Numbered from the stretch's first letter, positions 19,075 to 27,247 are shown. The stretch: DNA of 64,000 nt from Geobacillus stearothermophilus ATCC 12980 (GCF_030369615.1 NZ_CP128494.1:1569501-1633500); one strand, 5' to 3'. Translations and numbers: made by a program. Notes: a model not told the origin generated them from the letters alone.

Positions 19075-19204
19075 CTTAACGCCCAGCTCGCAAAAGTGGT
19101 GCTTGCCCTCCATTATAACAAACGAACGGAAAAATGGCGAAATGTTCTTCCTTCTCATAGTATAATAGATGAGAAAAATTCTCAGCGAAAGCGAAGGGAT
19201 CGAT

Positions 19205-19618
19205 ATGTGGATCGTGTATGCTTTGTTGGCGGCGGTGTTTGCGGCGCTGACATCGGTGCTGGCGAAAATCGGCATTGAAAACGTCAATTCCCATCTCGCG
19301 ACCGCCATTCGCACCGCCGTCGTGCTTGTGCTCGCATGGATGATCGTCTGGATGACAGGCGCCCATCAAGGCGTCAAAGCGATCTCAACGAAAAGCTGGG
19401 TGTTTCTCTGCCTCTCAGGAGCAGCAACCGGATTGTCGTGGCTTTGTTTCTACAAAGCAATCCAAATCGGCGATGTCTCGCGCGTCACCGCCATTGACAA
19501 GTCGAGCTTGGTGCTGACGATCTTGTTTGCGGCGATGTTTCTCGGCGAACCGCTGTCCGCGAAAGTGGTGATCGGGGTGCTGCTCATTACCATCGGGACA
19601 TTGATCATGATGTTTTAG
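19205..19618 (+). CDS. Single-domain EamA/DMT-type transporter
   Basis: 138 residues with four or five hydrophobic helices and the single EamA motif (FAALTSVLAKIGIENVNS, then KAIQIGDVSRVTAIDKSSLV, and the C-terminal FLGEPLSAKVVIGVLLI). Half-size members of this family act as dimers and export small metabolites; substrate unknown. GAAGGGA precedes ATG 19205, and a -10 TATAAT lies at 19161-19166. It diverges from the small hypothetical gene. No operon partners. Confidence 0.82.
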   Translation: MWIVYALLAAVFAALTSVLAKIGIENVNSHLATAIRTAVVLVLAWMIVWMTGAHQGVKAISTKSWVFLCLSGAATGLSWLCFYKAIQIGDVSRVTAIDKSSLVLTILFAAMFLGEPLSAKVVIGVLLITIGTLIMMF

Positions 19619-19739
19619 CCAGCCGCCTTCTCAATCGTTTAGCCTGTTCTTCTCGAAATATTGCCGTCATACTCAATTTTGGCAGTTTTCCATCAAGCCT
19701 ATAGACAGGACAAGCCAAAAGATATTATGATAAATTTTA

Positions 19740-19862
19740 TAGTGACCTAGAGCTTTTCTCCGCCCTCCGCATCATTTCGGCATAGATGACAGCTTTGGGG
19801 ATCACCTTATGAAATAAGGTCTTCGTTGCGACCAAGAGTGTGTGAATGGCTTCACCGCTGCT
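19740..19862 (-). pseudogene. Possible decayed C-terminal coding remnant
   Basis: A minus-strand open stretch reads SSGEAIHTLLVATKTLFHKV and then IPKAVIYAEMMRRAEKSS before a stop at 19737. It looks protein-like but I cannot assign a family. It has no start. Otherwise 19619-19898 shows nothing recognisable. Confidence 0.25.
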
Positions 19863-19898
19863 TGTCAAACGGAGAGTAGCTTGAAAGGAGATCACTGA

Positions 19899-21017
19899 AT
19901 GAATGATTTTCACCCGTTCGGCTGGTACGCGGCGAAAATGGCCCCGTATTTGCCGAAAAAAGCGTTTCAACCCGTGAAGTCCCGCTTGTTTGGAGGTCTG
20001 GCTTATGTAGGGCTCGTCACCGCCGGCATCCTCGCTGTGTCCCTTTTCCACCTCCATCCTATATGGAACCTCCTCATCTCGGTTGTGCTTGGTTTCAGTT
20101 TTGCTGCGTTAGGATTTTTAGGACATGAAATTTTGCATGGCACCGTCGTCCGTACACCATGGCTGCGCGATCTTCTCGGAGCGATCGCCTTTTGGCCGCT
20201 TTGCACCGGTCCGAAGTTGTGGAGAAAATGGCATAACGCCAGCCACCATGTGCATACCCAGCATGAAGAAAAAGACCCGGACGCGTGGCCAAGCATGGAG
20301 AAATTAGCGAAAAGCCGCCTGCTCTCTTGGGTATACCGCATCCCGTTTCCGATTCGCGCGTTTTTCTCGTTTAGCTCCTTGTCGGTGATGTTTACCCTTC
20401 ATTCGGTGCGGATGCTTTTTTACTTTTTCAAAGACTTTCGCCGGAAGAACCGCGCGGTTGTCCTGTTTCAATTTTTCTTGCCTTGGGCGACATGGCTCGG
20501 GCTGTTATGGCTTGTCGGCTGGGAAAAATGGCTGTTCGCCTTTTTGCTTCCGCTGCTCGTCGCCAACACGATCGTCATGAGCTATATCGCAACCAACCAT
20601 CGTCTCAATCCGTTAGTGCCGGTCAACGATCCGTTGGCGAACAGTTTGTCGGTCACCGTGCCAAAGTGGGTGGATATCCTTCACTTCCACTTTTCGCACC
20701 ATACTGAACATCATCTCTTTCCAGCGATGAGCTCGAAGTACTACCCGCTCGTGAAAAAACACATCAAACAAATGTGGCCCGACCGCTACCACGAAATGCC
20801 GATGGGAAAAGCGTTGGCCGCCCTTTGGAAAACGCCGCGCGTCTACTACGAGCACAACGAGCTCATCGAGCCGAAGCAAGGCCATGTGTACGGCACGCTC
20901 GGCAATGGGCTCAACCCCGACCGGATTGTGCATCGCGAGCTGGAAACGGAAAAACAGCCGCGCGCAGCCAAAAAACGGGCAAAAACAAAAAAAGCGGCGG
21001 GGAAAGAGAATTTGTAG
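19899..21017 (+). CDS. Membrane fatty-acid desaturase
   Basis: 372 residues. The three histidine boxes of acyl-lipid desaturases are visible: GHEILHG near residue 76, HNASHH near 112, and HHTEHH near 269. Hydrophobic pairs lie between them. The di-iron enzyme introduces a double bond into membrane phospholipid acyl chains using electrons from ferredoxin-like partners. AAAGGAGATCACTGA precedes ATG 19899. The lysine-rich tail (AKKRAKTKKAAGKE) is probably cytosolic. Single gene, followed by a terminator. In relatives such genes are cold-inducible, but I see no regulatory signal here. Confidence 0.88.
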   Translation: MNDFHPFGWYAAKMAPYLPKKAFQPVKSRLFGGLAYVGLVTAGILAVSLFHLHPIWNLLISVVLGFSFAALGFLGHEILHGTVVRTPWLRDLLGAIAFWPLCTGPKLWRKWHNASHHVHTQHEEKDPDAWPSMEKLAKSRLLSWVYRIPFPIRAFFSFSSLSVMFTLHSVRMLFYFFKDFRRKNRAVVLFQFFLPWATWLGLLWLVGWEKWLFAFLLPLLVANTIVMSYIATNHRLNPLVPVNDPLANSLSVTVPKWVDILHFHFSHHTEHHLFPAMSSKYYPLVKKHIKQMWPDRYHEMPMGKALAALWKTPRVYYEHNELIEPKQGHVYGTLGNGLNPDRIVHRELETEKQPRAAKKRAKTKKAAGKENL

Positions 21018-21130
21018 AAAGGATGGGCTTTGCGGCCGTCCGCCTCCTATGTGGATCAAATAGCAGCGAAGAGGGGAAAAGAGCGCTTTTCTTTCGGCAA
21101 ACCTGCGTTTCCGTTTATATGTGCACAACC

Positions 21131-21166
21131 AAAAGGTGCCCCGTCTGCGGGACACCTTTTTCCTTT
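21131..21166. terminator. Terminator between the desaturase and the DUF302 gene
   Basis: AAAAGGTGCCCCG pairs imperfectly with CGGGACACCTTTT (21147-21160), followed by T residues. It can serve both converging transcripts. Confidence 0.75.
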
Positions 21167-21550
21167 TCACTGACGGCATTGGTCAATGCAAGCGACCAAC
21201 CTTTTCTCAATATCTTCCGAGATTTCCTTCAACGCCGGCTCGTTCACCATGCCAACAAGCATTGTCGGCTTCGGCATGCCGATTTTCGTTGTGCCGTTCT
21301 CTTGATAGACGAGTTTGCACGGCAAAAAGTAACCGACCAACAAGTTTTCATTTCACACCCGCGCCGCTTCTTGCGGGTTGTACACTTCGAAAATGACCAT
21401 CGGCGTGGAAAAATCAAGCCCCTTTTCTTGCAGCTTTTCGGTCACGCTGAACCGCCAGAGCACGCCAAACCCTTCTTGTTTCAAGTTCTCTTCCAAACGC
21501 TCGATCGTTTCGTTCATGCCCGTTGACACGTCAACCGTGTAATGGAACAT
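21167..21550 (-). pseudogene. DUF302 family protein with an in-frame TGA
   Basis: Begins MFHYTVDVSTGMNETIERLE and runs through FEVYNPQEAARV to a TGA at 21353-21355. The same frame then continues as NENLLVGYFLPCKLVYQEN, KIGMPKPTMLVGMV and so on to a stop at 21167. DUF302 proteins have an uninterrupted NP.EA..VL....L.GYFLPCKL block of about 125-130 residues, so one codon (normally Leu) appears to have become a stop. It is the last gene of the sulfur cluster, and DUF302 genes are frequent neighbours of TauE/rhodanese genes. Role unknown. Confidence 0.75.
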
Positions 21551-21699
21551 CGTTCCTTCTTCCCTTCGTTATGTTTTCCCGTTGTTTAGCATGCTCAAAT
21601 CGATCGCTCACCATCACGCAGAAAACGGACGGCGACACATGATCAGTTCCAGCATTCACATGTCTTTTCCCGTGACCCGTCGCCTTTCAAGTGCTTCGA

Positions 21700-22482
21700 T
21701 CATAAAATATCCACCCAAATTTTCACCGCCGTCGCCAAAATCAACACGGCAAGGATGACTTGCAGCACTTTCGTGTTCATTTTTTGCCCCGCTTTCGCCC
21801 CTAGCGGAGAGGCAAGCAAGCTCGCGACGACCATGATGAGCGCCGGGATGTAATCGACTTGGCCGGTGGCGATTTTCCCGAACGTAGAGCCAATGGAGGA
21901 AATGAACGTAATGGCCAAAGACGTAGCGATCGTCATTCGCGTCGGGATTTTCAGGACCACGAGCATGACCGGCACAAGCAAAAACGCCCCCGCCGCCCCG
22001 ACGATGCCGGACCCGACGCCGATGAGGAACGCCAAGGCGGCCGCCACCCCTTTGTTGAACGTCACTTGGTCAAGCGGAATGTCATCGATCCCTTTTTTCG
22101 GCACAAACATCATGATCGCGGCTAATGCCGCCAAGACGCCGTAAACGACGTTAATCGTTCCCTCGCTCATCAGCTTCGAGCCGTAACCGCCGACAAAACT
22201 GCCGACAAGAATGCTTACCCCCATATACAAAATGAGCGATTTGTTCAAATAGCCGCTTTTTCGATACGCCCACACGCCGCCGATCGTGGCGAAAAACACT
22301 TGCACCGCGCTGATTCCCGACACTTCATGGGCGCTGAACGCCGCCAGTCCAAACAACGGCGGAAGATACAGAAGCATCGGATATTTAATAATCGATCCGC
22401 CGATCCCCACCATCCCAGAAATAAACGAACCGACAAAACCGATGAAAAAGATGACAATGAGAAACGCGAGCGAAACATCCAT
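21700..22482 (-). CDS. TauE/SafE-family sulfite or sulfur-oxyanion exporter
   Basis: 260 residues with about eight transmembrane helices. The family's repeated motif is seen twice: [19 protein letters not shown] near the N-terminus and [19 protein letters not shown] in the second half. Genes of this family in cst-type operons export sulfite or thiosulfate made by persulfide oxidation. The start at 22482 has GGGAGGATGATC upstream. It lies 71 bp after the MBL-rhodanese gene, so it is probably cotranscribed. A GC-rich hairpin in that gap may tune expression. Confidence 0.85.
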   Translation of the reverse strand: MDVSLAFLIVIFFIGFVGSFISGMVGIGGSIIKYPMLLYLPPLFGLAAFSAHEVSGISAVQVFFATIGGVWAYRKSGYLNKSLILYMGVSILVGSFVGGYGSKLMSEGTINVVYGVLAALAAIMMFVPKKGIDDIPLDQVTFNKGVAAALAFLIGVGSGIVGAAGAFLLVPVMLVVLKIPTRMTIATSLAITFISSIGSTFGKIATGQVDYIPALIMVVASLLASPLGAKAGQKMNTKVLQVILAVLILATAVKIWVDIL

Positions 22483-22553
22483 CGATCATCCTCCCTTTTC
22501 GTTTCAAAAGGGACGGGGCACGCCCCCGCCCCCTGTCAATCTGTGCCGCTTCT

Positions 22554-23690
22554 TTAGGCATGGGCATGATGCAGCGCGCAGCGGTTCGGGCCGATCTCAA
22601 GCTCCCGCTCTGTTTCGATATCCACGGTTTTGAGCCCGCGGTTGATGGCGACAATGTCTTCAAAGTTCGGCGGGGTTTCCGTCTTGGCGCTTTGGATGAC
22701 AAGATCGATAAATTCGTCTTTCGGTTTGTTTTGCATCATCTCATTGCGGGCGCGGATGCGGCCCAACGTATCGCCGACATACCCCTCCGCGTTGATTTCT
22801 TCATCCAAGTTCGCGTAGTGAGCCGGCAAGACGATCACATCATCCGCCATGGCCGCGACTTTTTCGTACACGGTGTCATACAAATCCGCCGCCCATTCCG
22901 CCACTTTGCCGCCAAGGTCCGGCCGCCCGAGACCGCCGACAAAAATCGTGTCACCCGAGAACAGCCATTTGCCGTTGACAAAGAACGAGACGCTGCCTGG
23001 CGTATGGCCTGGCGTTTTCACGGCCAACACTTCCAAATGAACGTTGGCAAAGTCGATCGTGTCATGTTGCTCGAGCGGCTCGAAATCAAACACCGCTCCC
23101 TCGCTTTTCATCAAGTAGTACGTTGCCCCCGTTCGTTCGGCCAGCGCCTTGCCGCCGGAAAGATGGTCGGCATGCAAGTGCGAGTCCACGATATGCGTGA
23201 TCTTCACCCCTTCTTGTTGGGCGGCTTGTTCGTACACGTCAATAAATCGCAACGGATCGACGACAAGCGCTTCGCTTCCGGAGATGACCATATACGACAG
23301 GCATCCTTTGCCGACGCGGATGAATTGGTAAATTTTCAACTGATCATCTTCGTATACTTTCGCTTGATGGAGATGCTCACTCCACGCCTGCATCCCGCCA
23401 GCGAGCGTATAAACGTTGTCAAACCCGGCTTCCGTCAGCTGTTCGGCGACAAACGCCGCCGATCCGCCCTTCGCGCACACGACGACGATGTCTTTGTCTT
23501 TCGGAAGACGGTCGACAATCGAGTCAACCCCATCAATCAATTCAAAATACGGCACGTTCAAATAGTCAAAGTTTTTCCCTTCGATTTTCCAATCGCGAAA
23601 ATCGCTTTCGTTGCGGACGTCCAAGATGAACAGCGATTCTTTGTTGAACACCTTTTCCGTCATTTGTTGCACGGTCATTTCTTTCACCAT
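22554..23690 (-). CDS. Persulfide-dioxygenase-like MBL hydrolase with an N-terminal rhodanese domain
   Basis: 378 residues. An N-terminal rhodanese domain (LFILDVRNESDFRDW, active-site loop VCAKGGSAAFVA with its cysteine) is joined to a metallo-beta-lactamase domain with metal ligands in DSHLHADHLSGG, KTPGHTPGS, FSGDTIF and LPAHYAN. Such proteins oxidise glutathione-like or bacillithiol persulfides to sulfite, while the rhodanese domain handles the sulfane sulfur. CstB-type enzymes have the rhodanese at the C-terminus, so the order differs. It ends IGPNRCALHHAHA. A CstR-like half-operator (GGGGGTAT) overlaps the ribosome-site region just upstream of ATG 23690. Confidence 0.85.
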   Translation of the reverse strand: MVKEMTVQQMTEKVFNKESLFILDVRNESDFRDWKIEGKNFDYLNVPYFELIDGVDSIVDRLPKDKDIVVVCAKGGSAAFVAEQLTEAGFDNVYTLAGGMQAWSEHLHQAKVYEDDQLKIYQFIRVGKGCLSYMVISGSEALVVDPLRFIDVYEQAAQQEGVKITHIVDSHLHADHLSGGKALAERTGATYYLMKSEGAVFDFEPLEQHDTIDFANVHLEVLAVKTPGHTPGSVSFFVNGKWLFSGDTIFVGGLGRPDLGGKVAEWAADLYDTVYEKVAAMADDVIVLPAHYANLDEEINAEGYVGDTLGRIRARNEMMQNKPKDEFIDLVIQSAKTETPPNFEDIVAINRGLKTVDIETERELEIGPNRCALHHAHA

Positions 23691-23738
23691 ATCAACATAC
23701 CCCCTAATGTATATTTGATTGTTAAAAAAGGCCGCTCA

Positions 23739-24308
23739 TTACGATTGAGCGGAATCAAGCGGCCCGTTCCATTGCGACATGCCGGGAACGACGTTGCGCA
23801 CACGGTCAAATCCTTTTTCGGCCAGCTTTTGCGCAGCCAAATCGCTCCGTGTCCCTGTGCGGCACACGACATAAATCGTTTTGTCTTTCGGAAGTTCGGC
23901 CATCCGATTCTCGAGCTCCCCAAGCGGAATTGAAACGGCGCCCGGAATATGGCCAAACGCATACTCCGCCGGTTCGCGGACATCCAAAACAAACGAATCA
24001 GGATCGTGAAGTTTTTCTTGCAATTGTTCATTCGATACGACATGAGGGAATGCCGTTTCGTTGCGTGTTTCATGTTCCACTGACTTGCGGATATAATGTT
24101 TCAAAACCCCATTTTCTTCAATTGTTCCTACATATTGATGCCCTGTGCTTTCCGCCCATGCTTTGATATCGGCTTTGGATCCCTTATCCGTCGCCTGCAC
24201 TTCCAGCACTTGGCCTGGCTGCAGCTCATTGATGGCTTTTTTCGTGCGAACGATCGGCATCGGGCAGGACAGTCCTTTCGCATCAACGGTCATATCAACT
24301 TTAATCAT
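23739..24308 (-). CDS. TusA-rhodanese fusion sulfurtransferase
   Basis: 189 residues. Residues 1-75 form a TusA/SirA-like domain with the sulfur-carrier cysteine in GLSCPMPIVRTKKA. Residues 90-185 form a rhodanese domain with the active loop VCRTGTRSDLAA. The fusion places an acceptor cysteine and a donor cysteine on one chain and probably relays persulfide sulfur within the cluster. It lies 21 bp after the preceding rhodanese gene and 48 bp before the MBL gene, with a CstR-like site in that gap. Confidence 0.85.
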   Translation of the reverse strand: MIKVDMTVDAKGLSCPMPIVRTKKAINELQPGQVLEVQATDKGSKADIKAWAESTGHQYVGTIEENGVLKHYIRKSVEHETRNETAFPHVVSNEQLQEKLHDPDSFVLDVREPAEYAFGHIPGAVSIPLGELENRMAELPKDKTIYVVCRTGTRSDLAAQKLAEKGFDRVRNVVPGMSQWNGPLDSAQS

Positions 24309-24329
24309 GAACGAATCCCTCCTTACAGC

Positions 24330-24632
24330 TTATTCGACAGGCCCTTCCCAGGCGAGCATGCCGCCTGTCATGTTGATGACGCGGTAACCGCGGCTGTCAA
24401 GAAACTCCGCGGCACGGCCGCTGCGGCCGCCGGAACGGCAGACGAGAATGTATTCCTCATTTTTGTCCAATTCATGCATGCGAAACTCGATCAAACCGAG
24501 CGGAATATTGACCGCTCCTGGAATTTTGCCTGCAGCGACTTCCTCCGGCTCGCGCACATCAATGATATGAAGTGATTCTCCAGCGCGAAGCCGTTCTTCT
24601 ACCTCTTTTGGCGTGATCGTTTTCATCATCAT
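24330..24632 (-). CDS. Single-domain rhodanese
   Basis: 100 residues. HIIDVREPEEVAAGKIPGA and the catalytic loop LVCRSGGRSGRAA identify a soluble rhodanese with an active cysteine; the loop ending in arginine favours sulfane-sulfur transfer. AGGAGG lies just upstream of the start ATGs (MMMK; the exact one is uncertain). Six bp separate it from the membrane-anchored rhodanese before it. It probably hands sulfur to the TusA domains or to the dioxygenase. Confidence 0.85.
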   Translation of the reverse strand: MMMKTITPKEVEERLRAGESLHIIDVREPEEVAAGKIPGAVNIPLGLIEFRMHELDKNEEYILVCRSGGRSGRAAEFLDSRGYRVINMTGGMLAWEGPVE

Positions 24633-24638
24633 CCTCCT

Positions 24639-25004
24639 CTACTGCCAGGCGTTTAGGCCGCCTTTGACGTTCGTCACGTGCTGAAATCCCATTTTCTTTA
24701 ACAGTCGGCTTGCTTTTTGGCTTCGCATCCCGCTTTGGCAAATGACAATCACTTCTTTCTCTTTCGATAGTTCGTGAGCACGGGCTGTCAATTCGTGCAG
24801 CGGGATGTTCCGAAACCCTGGCAGATGGTAAGACTGAAACTCCAAAGGGGTGCACACATCAATATATTGCACCCCAGGTTCTTTCAACCGGCGTTTCAAT
24901 TCCGCCGCCGTCATCATCCGCACCCCTTTCGGCGAGATGAAGCGGCTGGCAAAAAACCAAACAAGCAAAACAAACAGGATGATGTTGATGATGGTTTGCG
25001 ACAT
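24639..25004 (-). CDS. Membrane-anchored rhodanese
   Basis: 121 residues. One N-terminal transmembrane helix (IINIILFVLLVWFFASRF) is followed by a rhodanese domain, YIDVCTPLEFQSYHLPGF and the loop ICQSGMRSQKA with the catalytic cysteine. The helix probably tethers the domain to the inner face of the membrane near the TauE exporter. It sits 12 bp after the DsrE-like gene in the same operon. Confidence 0.82.
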   Translation of the reverse strand: MSQTIINIILFVLLVWFFASRFISPKGVRMMTAAELKRRLKEPGVQYIDVCTPLEFQSYHLPGFRNIPLHELTARAHELSKEKEVIVICQSGMRSQKASRLLKKMGFQHVTNVKGGLNAWQ

Positions 25005-25016
25005 ATGATTCCCTCG

Positions 25017-25499
25017 TTAAATAAATAAGTTCACGTTCCCTTCCGACGCATCAGCCAAATACGCGGCGACGCCAGCAAACTCAACGCCGTCGATCAATTC
25101 CTCCGGCTTCAGCCCAAGCAAATCGACCGTCATTTGGCAAGCGACGAGTTTCACGCCTTGCTCCTTCGCCATCTCGATCAACTGCGGAAGCGGCATGGCG
25201 TTATGCTTTTTGATGACCTTTTTGATCAACTTCGGGCCGATGCCGGCAAAATTCATGCGCGACAGCCCCATGCGGTCCGCGCCGCGCGGCATCATTTTCG
25301 CGAACATCTTTTCAAGAAACCCTTTTTGCACTGGAACCGACGCCTCTTTCCGCAAGGCGTTCAGCCCCCAGAACGTATGAAAGATCGTCACGTCATGGTC
25401 GTAGGCAGCGGCGCCGTTGGCGATGATGTAAGCCGCCATCGCCTTGTCATAGTCGCCGCTGAACAAAATGATCGTCGTCTTTTTCTTCGGCTGTGTCAT
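25017..25499 (-). CDS. DsrE/DsrF/DrsH-like family protein
   Basis: 160 residues. FSGDYDKAMAAYIIANGAAA, the HTFWGLNALRK block and the conserved cysteine in GVKLVACQMTVDLLG match the DsrE-like peroxiredoxin-type family found with TusA and rhodanese genes. It is thought to carry or transfer sulfane sulfur. GAAGGAGGCAGCC precedes ATG 25499. A CstR-type operator lies 21-36 bp upstream. Confidence 0.85.
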   Translation of the reverse strand: MTQPKKKTTIILFSGDYDKAMAAYIIANGAAAYDHDVTIFHTFWGLNALRKEASVPVQKGFLEKMFAKMMPRGADRMGLSRMNFAGIGPKLIKKVIKKHNAMPLPQLIEMAKEQGVKLVACQMTVDLLGLKPEELIDGVEFAGVAAYLADASEGNVNLFI

Positions 25500-25519
25500 C
25501 TGGCTGCCTCCTTCCTTTC

Positions 25520-25535
25520 ATACCTGTATGGGTAT
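25520..25535. promoter_or_regulatory. CstR-type operator upstream of the DsrE-like gene
   Basis: ATACCTGTATGGGTAT fits the ATACCC-N4-GGGTAT pattern of CstR/CsoR-family operators with one arm imperfect. It lies between the stand-alone tusA-like gene and the DsrE-like gene. Confidence 0.6.
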
Positions 25536-25550
25536 AAAAATGTGCACACA

Positions 25551-25778
25551 TTATCCTTTTTGGATCCAGAACATCAACACACCGTTGTCTTCTTTCATCT
25601 CAAGCACCGTATGGCCGCTCGCTTTCGCCCATGCCGGCAAATCGTTTTTCGCCCCTTTATCGGTCGTGTGCACCTCGAGCACTTGACCTGATTGCAATTC
25701 GTCCATCGCTTTTTTCGCTCTCACCACCGGCATCGGGCAGGCCAATCCTTTTGCATCCAATACTTTCGTTGCGTTCAT
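25551..25778 (-). CDS. TusA/SirA-like sulfur carrier protein
   Basis: 75 residues. KVLDAKGLACPMPVVRAKKA carries the sulfur-accepting cysteine, and the fold-typical QVLEVHTTDKGA and ASGHTVLEM follow. It is nearly the same as the N-terminal domain of the TusA-rhodanese fusion downstream, which suggests a duplication. AAGGAGG is 8 nt before ATG 25778. It is the first gene after a promoter with a CstR operator. Confidence 0.88.
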   Translation of the reverse strand: MNATKVLDAKGLACPMPVVRAKKAMDELQSGQVLEVHTTDKGAKNDLPAWAKASGHTVLEMKEDNGVLMFWIQKG

Positions 25779-25814
25779 TTTGATAACCTCCTTGATATCA
25801 TACGTTTTATTACC

Positions 25815-25859
25815 ATTACCCCTATGGGTATATTACTACGAGAAAAAGAACGTTGTCAA
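25815..25859 (-). promoter_or_regulatory. Promoter with overlapping CstR operator, sulfur-transfer operon
   Basis: On the minus strand -35 TTGACA (25854-25859, with the preceding T), 18-bp spacer, -10 TAATAT (25830-25835). The palindromic ATTACCCCTATGGGTATAT (25815-25833) overlaps the -10, an ideal position for repression by the CstR encoded immediately upstream. Confidence 0.75.
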
Positions 25860-25881
25860 CACCTTTTTGTTGAGCAACGCA

Positions 25882-26142
25882 TTAACGGCTTTTCACAAGC
25901 AGTTCCACTGCTTCTTTGACAAGACTGTCTGTGCTTTCCCCTTTTTCCATGCTTTCACGAAGACAATGTTCCAAATTGGTGCTGACGATGACGGCAATGG
26001 CGCGGTCAATGGCATTGCGCGCCGCCGACAGCTGGGAAACGACGCTCTTGCAGTCTTTCCCTTGTTCCATCATGCCAAGGACGCCTTTAATTTGTCCTTC
26101 AATCCGTTTTAAGCGGTTTTTGATCTCTTTGTTATATTCCAT
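25882..26142 (-). CDS. cstR: CstR-type persulfide-sensing repressor
   Basis: 86 residues from ATG 26142. Closely matches the CsoR/CstR helical fold: NRLKRIEGQIKGVLGMMEQG, the first cysteine in KDCKSVVSQLSAARNAIDRA, the second in STNLEHCLRES. The residue four before the second cysteine is Asn, as in CstR, where copper-sensing CsoR has a metal-binding His; this favours persulfide over copper sensing. Its start overlaps the 3' end of the membrane rhodanese-like gene by 34 bp. Operators of the matching type precede this operon, the tusA operon and the DsrE-like gene. Confidence 0.85.
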   Translation of the reverse strand: MEYNKEIKNRLKRIEGQIKGVLGMMEQGKDCKSVVSQLSAARNAIDRAIAVIVSTNLEHCLRESMEKGESTDSLVKEAVELLVKSR

Positions 26143-26501
26143 CGGCTCGTTCGCCCCCTTTCTTGACAATCGCAAGCCGTGATCGAATAGCTGTTCACCT
26201 CATAGCCATAGCGGCGCAACAGGCGGATGCCGACGTTTTTTTCGATGTCATCCTGAACGATGATATGAAGCGGCTTTGGCGGAATATCCCGCGCATGCCG
26301 TTTCAAATACGCCACCGGAATATGCAACGCTTGGCCAAATATGGAGCCGTTGCTTTCATTATAATCGCGCAAGTCAAGAAGAAGCAAGCCGTCCGGCACC
26401 TCTTCTACCGGAAGGCATGGGATATGTTTTACAGGATAGTAGCGTCGATACAACGCCACGGCGAAAAGAATGAGAAAGAAGAACAAACTGCTAACGATCA
26501 A
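26109..26501 (-). CDS. Membrane-anchored rhodanese-like protein without the catalytic cysteine
   Basis: 130 residues from TTG 26501, chosen because AGGGGGTGA lies 5 nt upstream. One transmembrane helix (SSLFFFLILFAVALYRRYYP) precedes a rhodanese-like domain (LLLLDLRDYNESN, IPVAYLKRHARDIP). The usual CxxxxR loop is replaced by HIIVQDDIEKNVG, so it cannot act as a normal sulfurtransferase. A cysteine pair sits near the end (ITACDCQERG). It is the first gene of the cstR transcription unit. Possible roles are scaffolding or sulfide sensing; this is inference. Confidence 0.7.
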   Translation of the reverse strand: MIVSSLFFFLILFAVALYRRYYPVKHIPCLPVEEVPDGLLLLDLRDYNESNGSIFGQALHIPVAYLKRHARDIPPKPLHIIVQDDIEKNVGIRLLRRYGYEVNSYSITACDCQERGRTSRWNITKRSKTA

Positions 26502-26535
26502 CGGTTCACCCCCTCTATTCACCCTATGCATGATC

Positions 26536-26564
26536 ATTATATACCCTATACGGTATAATGACAA
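26536..26564 (-). promoter_or_regulatory. cstR-operon promoter with CstR operator in the spacer
   Basis: -35 TTGTCA (26559-26564), 17-bp spacer, -10 TATAAT (26536-26541) on the minus strand. ATACCCTATACGGTAT (26541-26556) fills the spacer, which predicts autorepression. Confidence 0.75.
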
Positions 26565-26590
26565 TGAGAAATATTTTCCTCAACAATTGG

Positions 26591-27160
26591 TTATTCCCAG
26601 CGAATCAAAAGACCATAGACAGCCGGGTGAAAACGGACAAGTTCCACGTTGCCCGCCTTTTGCTTCACATAGGAAAACAGTTCCTCCGACGGAATCCGCT
26701 CATGGAGCGGCGGCCCCATTTCGCTTTCCATCGTCTCCCATTCGATCAACAGAAACTGCCCGTTTGGCCTCATCACACGGCGAATTTCGTCAAGGGCGGC
26801 TTCTTTTTGTTCCACCTCATGAAAGACAAATGCCATGATCCCTTTGTCCACCGAATGCGAAGGCAAGGCGGTCGAAGCGACATCCGCCACCCGATATTCG
26901 ATGTTGGTGACCGCTAGTTTCGCGGCTCGCTGTTTTAGCAATTCAATCATTTCTGGCTGCACATCGACCGCATACACTTTTCCGTTTGTCGCCTGCGCGA
27001 GAGGAATCGTGAAATAACCATTCCCGGCGCCAAGATCGACGACCGTGTCATCCGGTTTCACGGACAACATCGAAATGACCCGTTGCGGGTCGATCCATTC
27101 CTTGCGCTTCGGATCCAATAATCGTTCAGCATGTTCGTAATGAAAACGATGCCCTGTCAT
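26591..27160 (-). CDS. Class I SAM-dependent methyltransferase
   Basis: 189 residues. SAM-binding motif I is VVDLGAGNGYFTIPLA, the acidic loop is VYAVDVQPEMIELLK, and motif post-II is YRVADVASTALPSHSVD; LRRVMRPNG-type motif III is seen as EIRRVMRPNGQFLLIEW. UbiE/YbaJ-like, small-molecule type; substrate unknown. The gene lies directly upstream of the cstR unit on the same strand, but the strong cstR promoter separates them. Confidence 0.82.
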   Translation of the reverse strand: MTGHRFHYEHAERLLDPKRKEWIDPQRVISMLSVKPDDTVVDLGAGNGYFTIPLAQATNGKVYAVDVQPEMIELLKQRAAKLAVTNIEYRVADVASTALPSHSVDKGIMAFVFHEVEQKEAALDEIRRVMRPNGQFLLIEWETMESEMGPPLHERIPSEELFSYVKQKAGNVELVRFHPAVYGLLIRWE

Positions 27161-27214
27161 CCTTTTCTCTCCTATTCCTCACTTCCATTTCATTATACTC
27201 GCAAAGAGAGGAAA

Positions 27215-27247
27215 AAAGCCGGCATTGGAAAATGCCGGCTTTCTCTC
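27215..27247 (-). terminator. Intrinsic terminator after the MBL tail remnant
   Basis: AAAGCCGGCATT (27215-27226) pairs perfectly with 27231-27242 around a 4-nt loop; a T-run follows on the minus strand. Confidence 0.85.

Noticed and set aside
19104-19112. In-frame ATG (MEGKHHFCELG...) as the start of the small gene at 18856
   Set aside because: This ATG overlaps the -10 box, so it would lie upstream of the transcript start.
22560-23933. 457-codon plus-strand open frame
   Set aside because: Antisense to the MBL-rhodanese gene and to part of the TusA-rhodanese gene; no start signal and no recognisable domain.
25882-26142. Copper-sensing CsoR
   Set aside because: The metal-ligand histidine position carries Asn and the gene context is sulfur transfer, with no copper pump or chaperone; CstR fits better.
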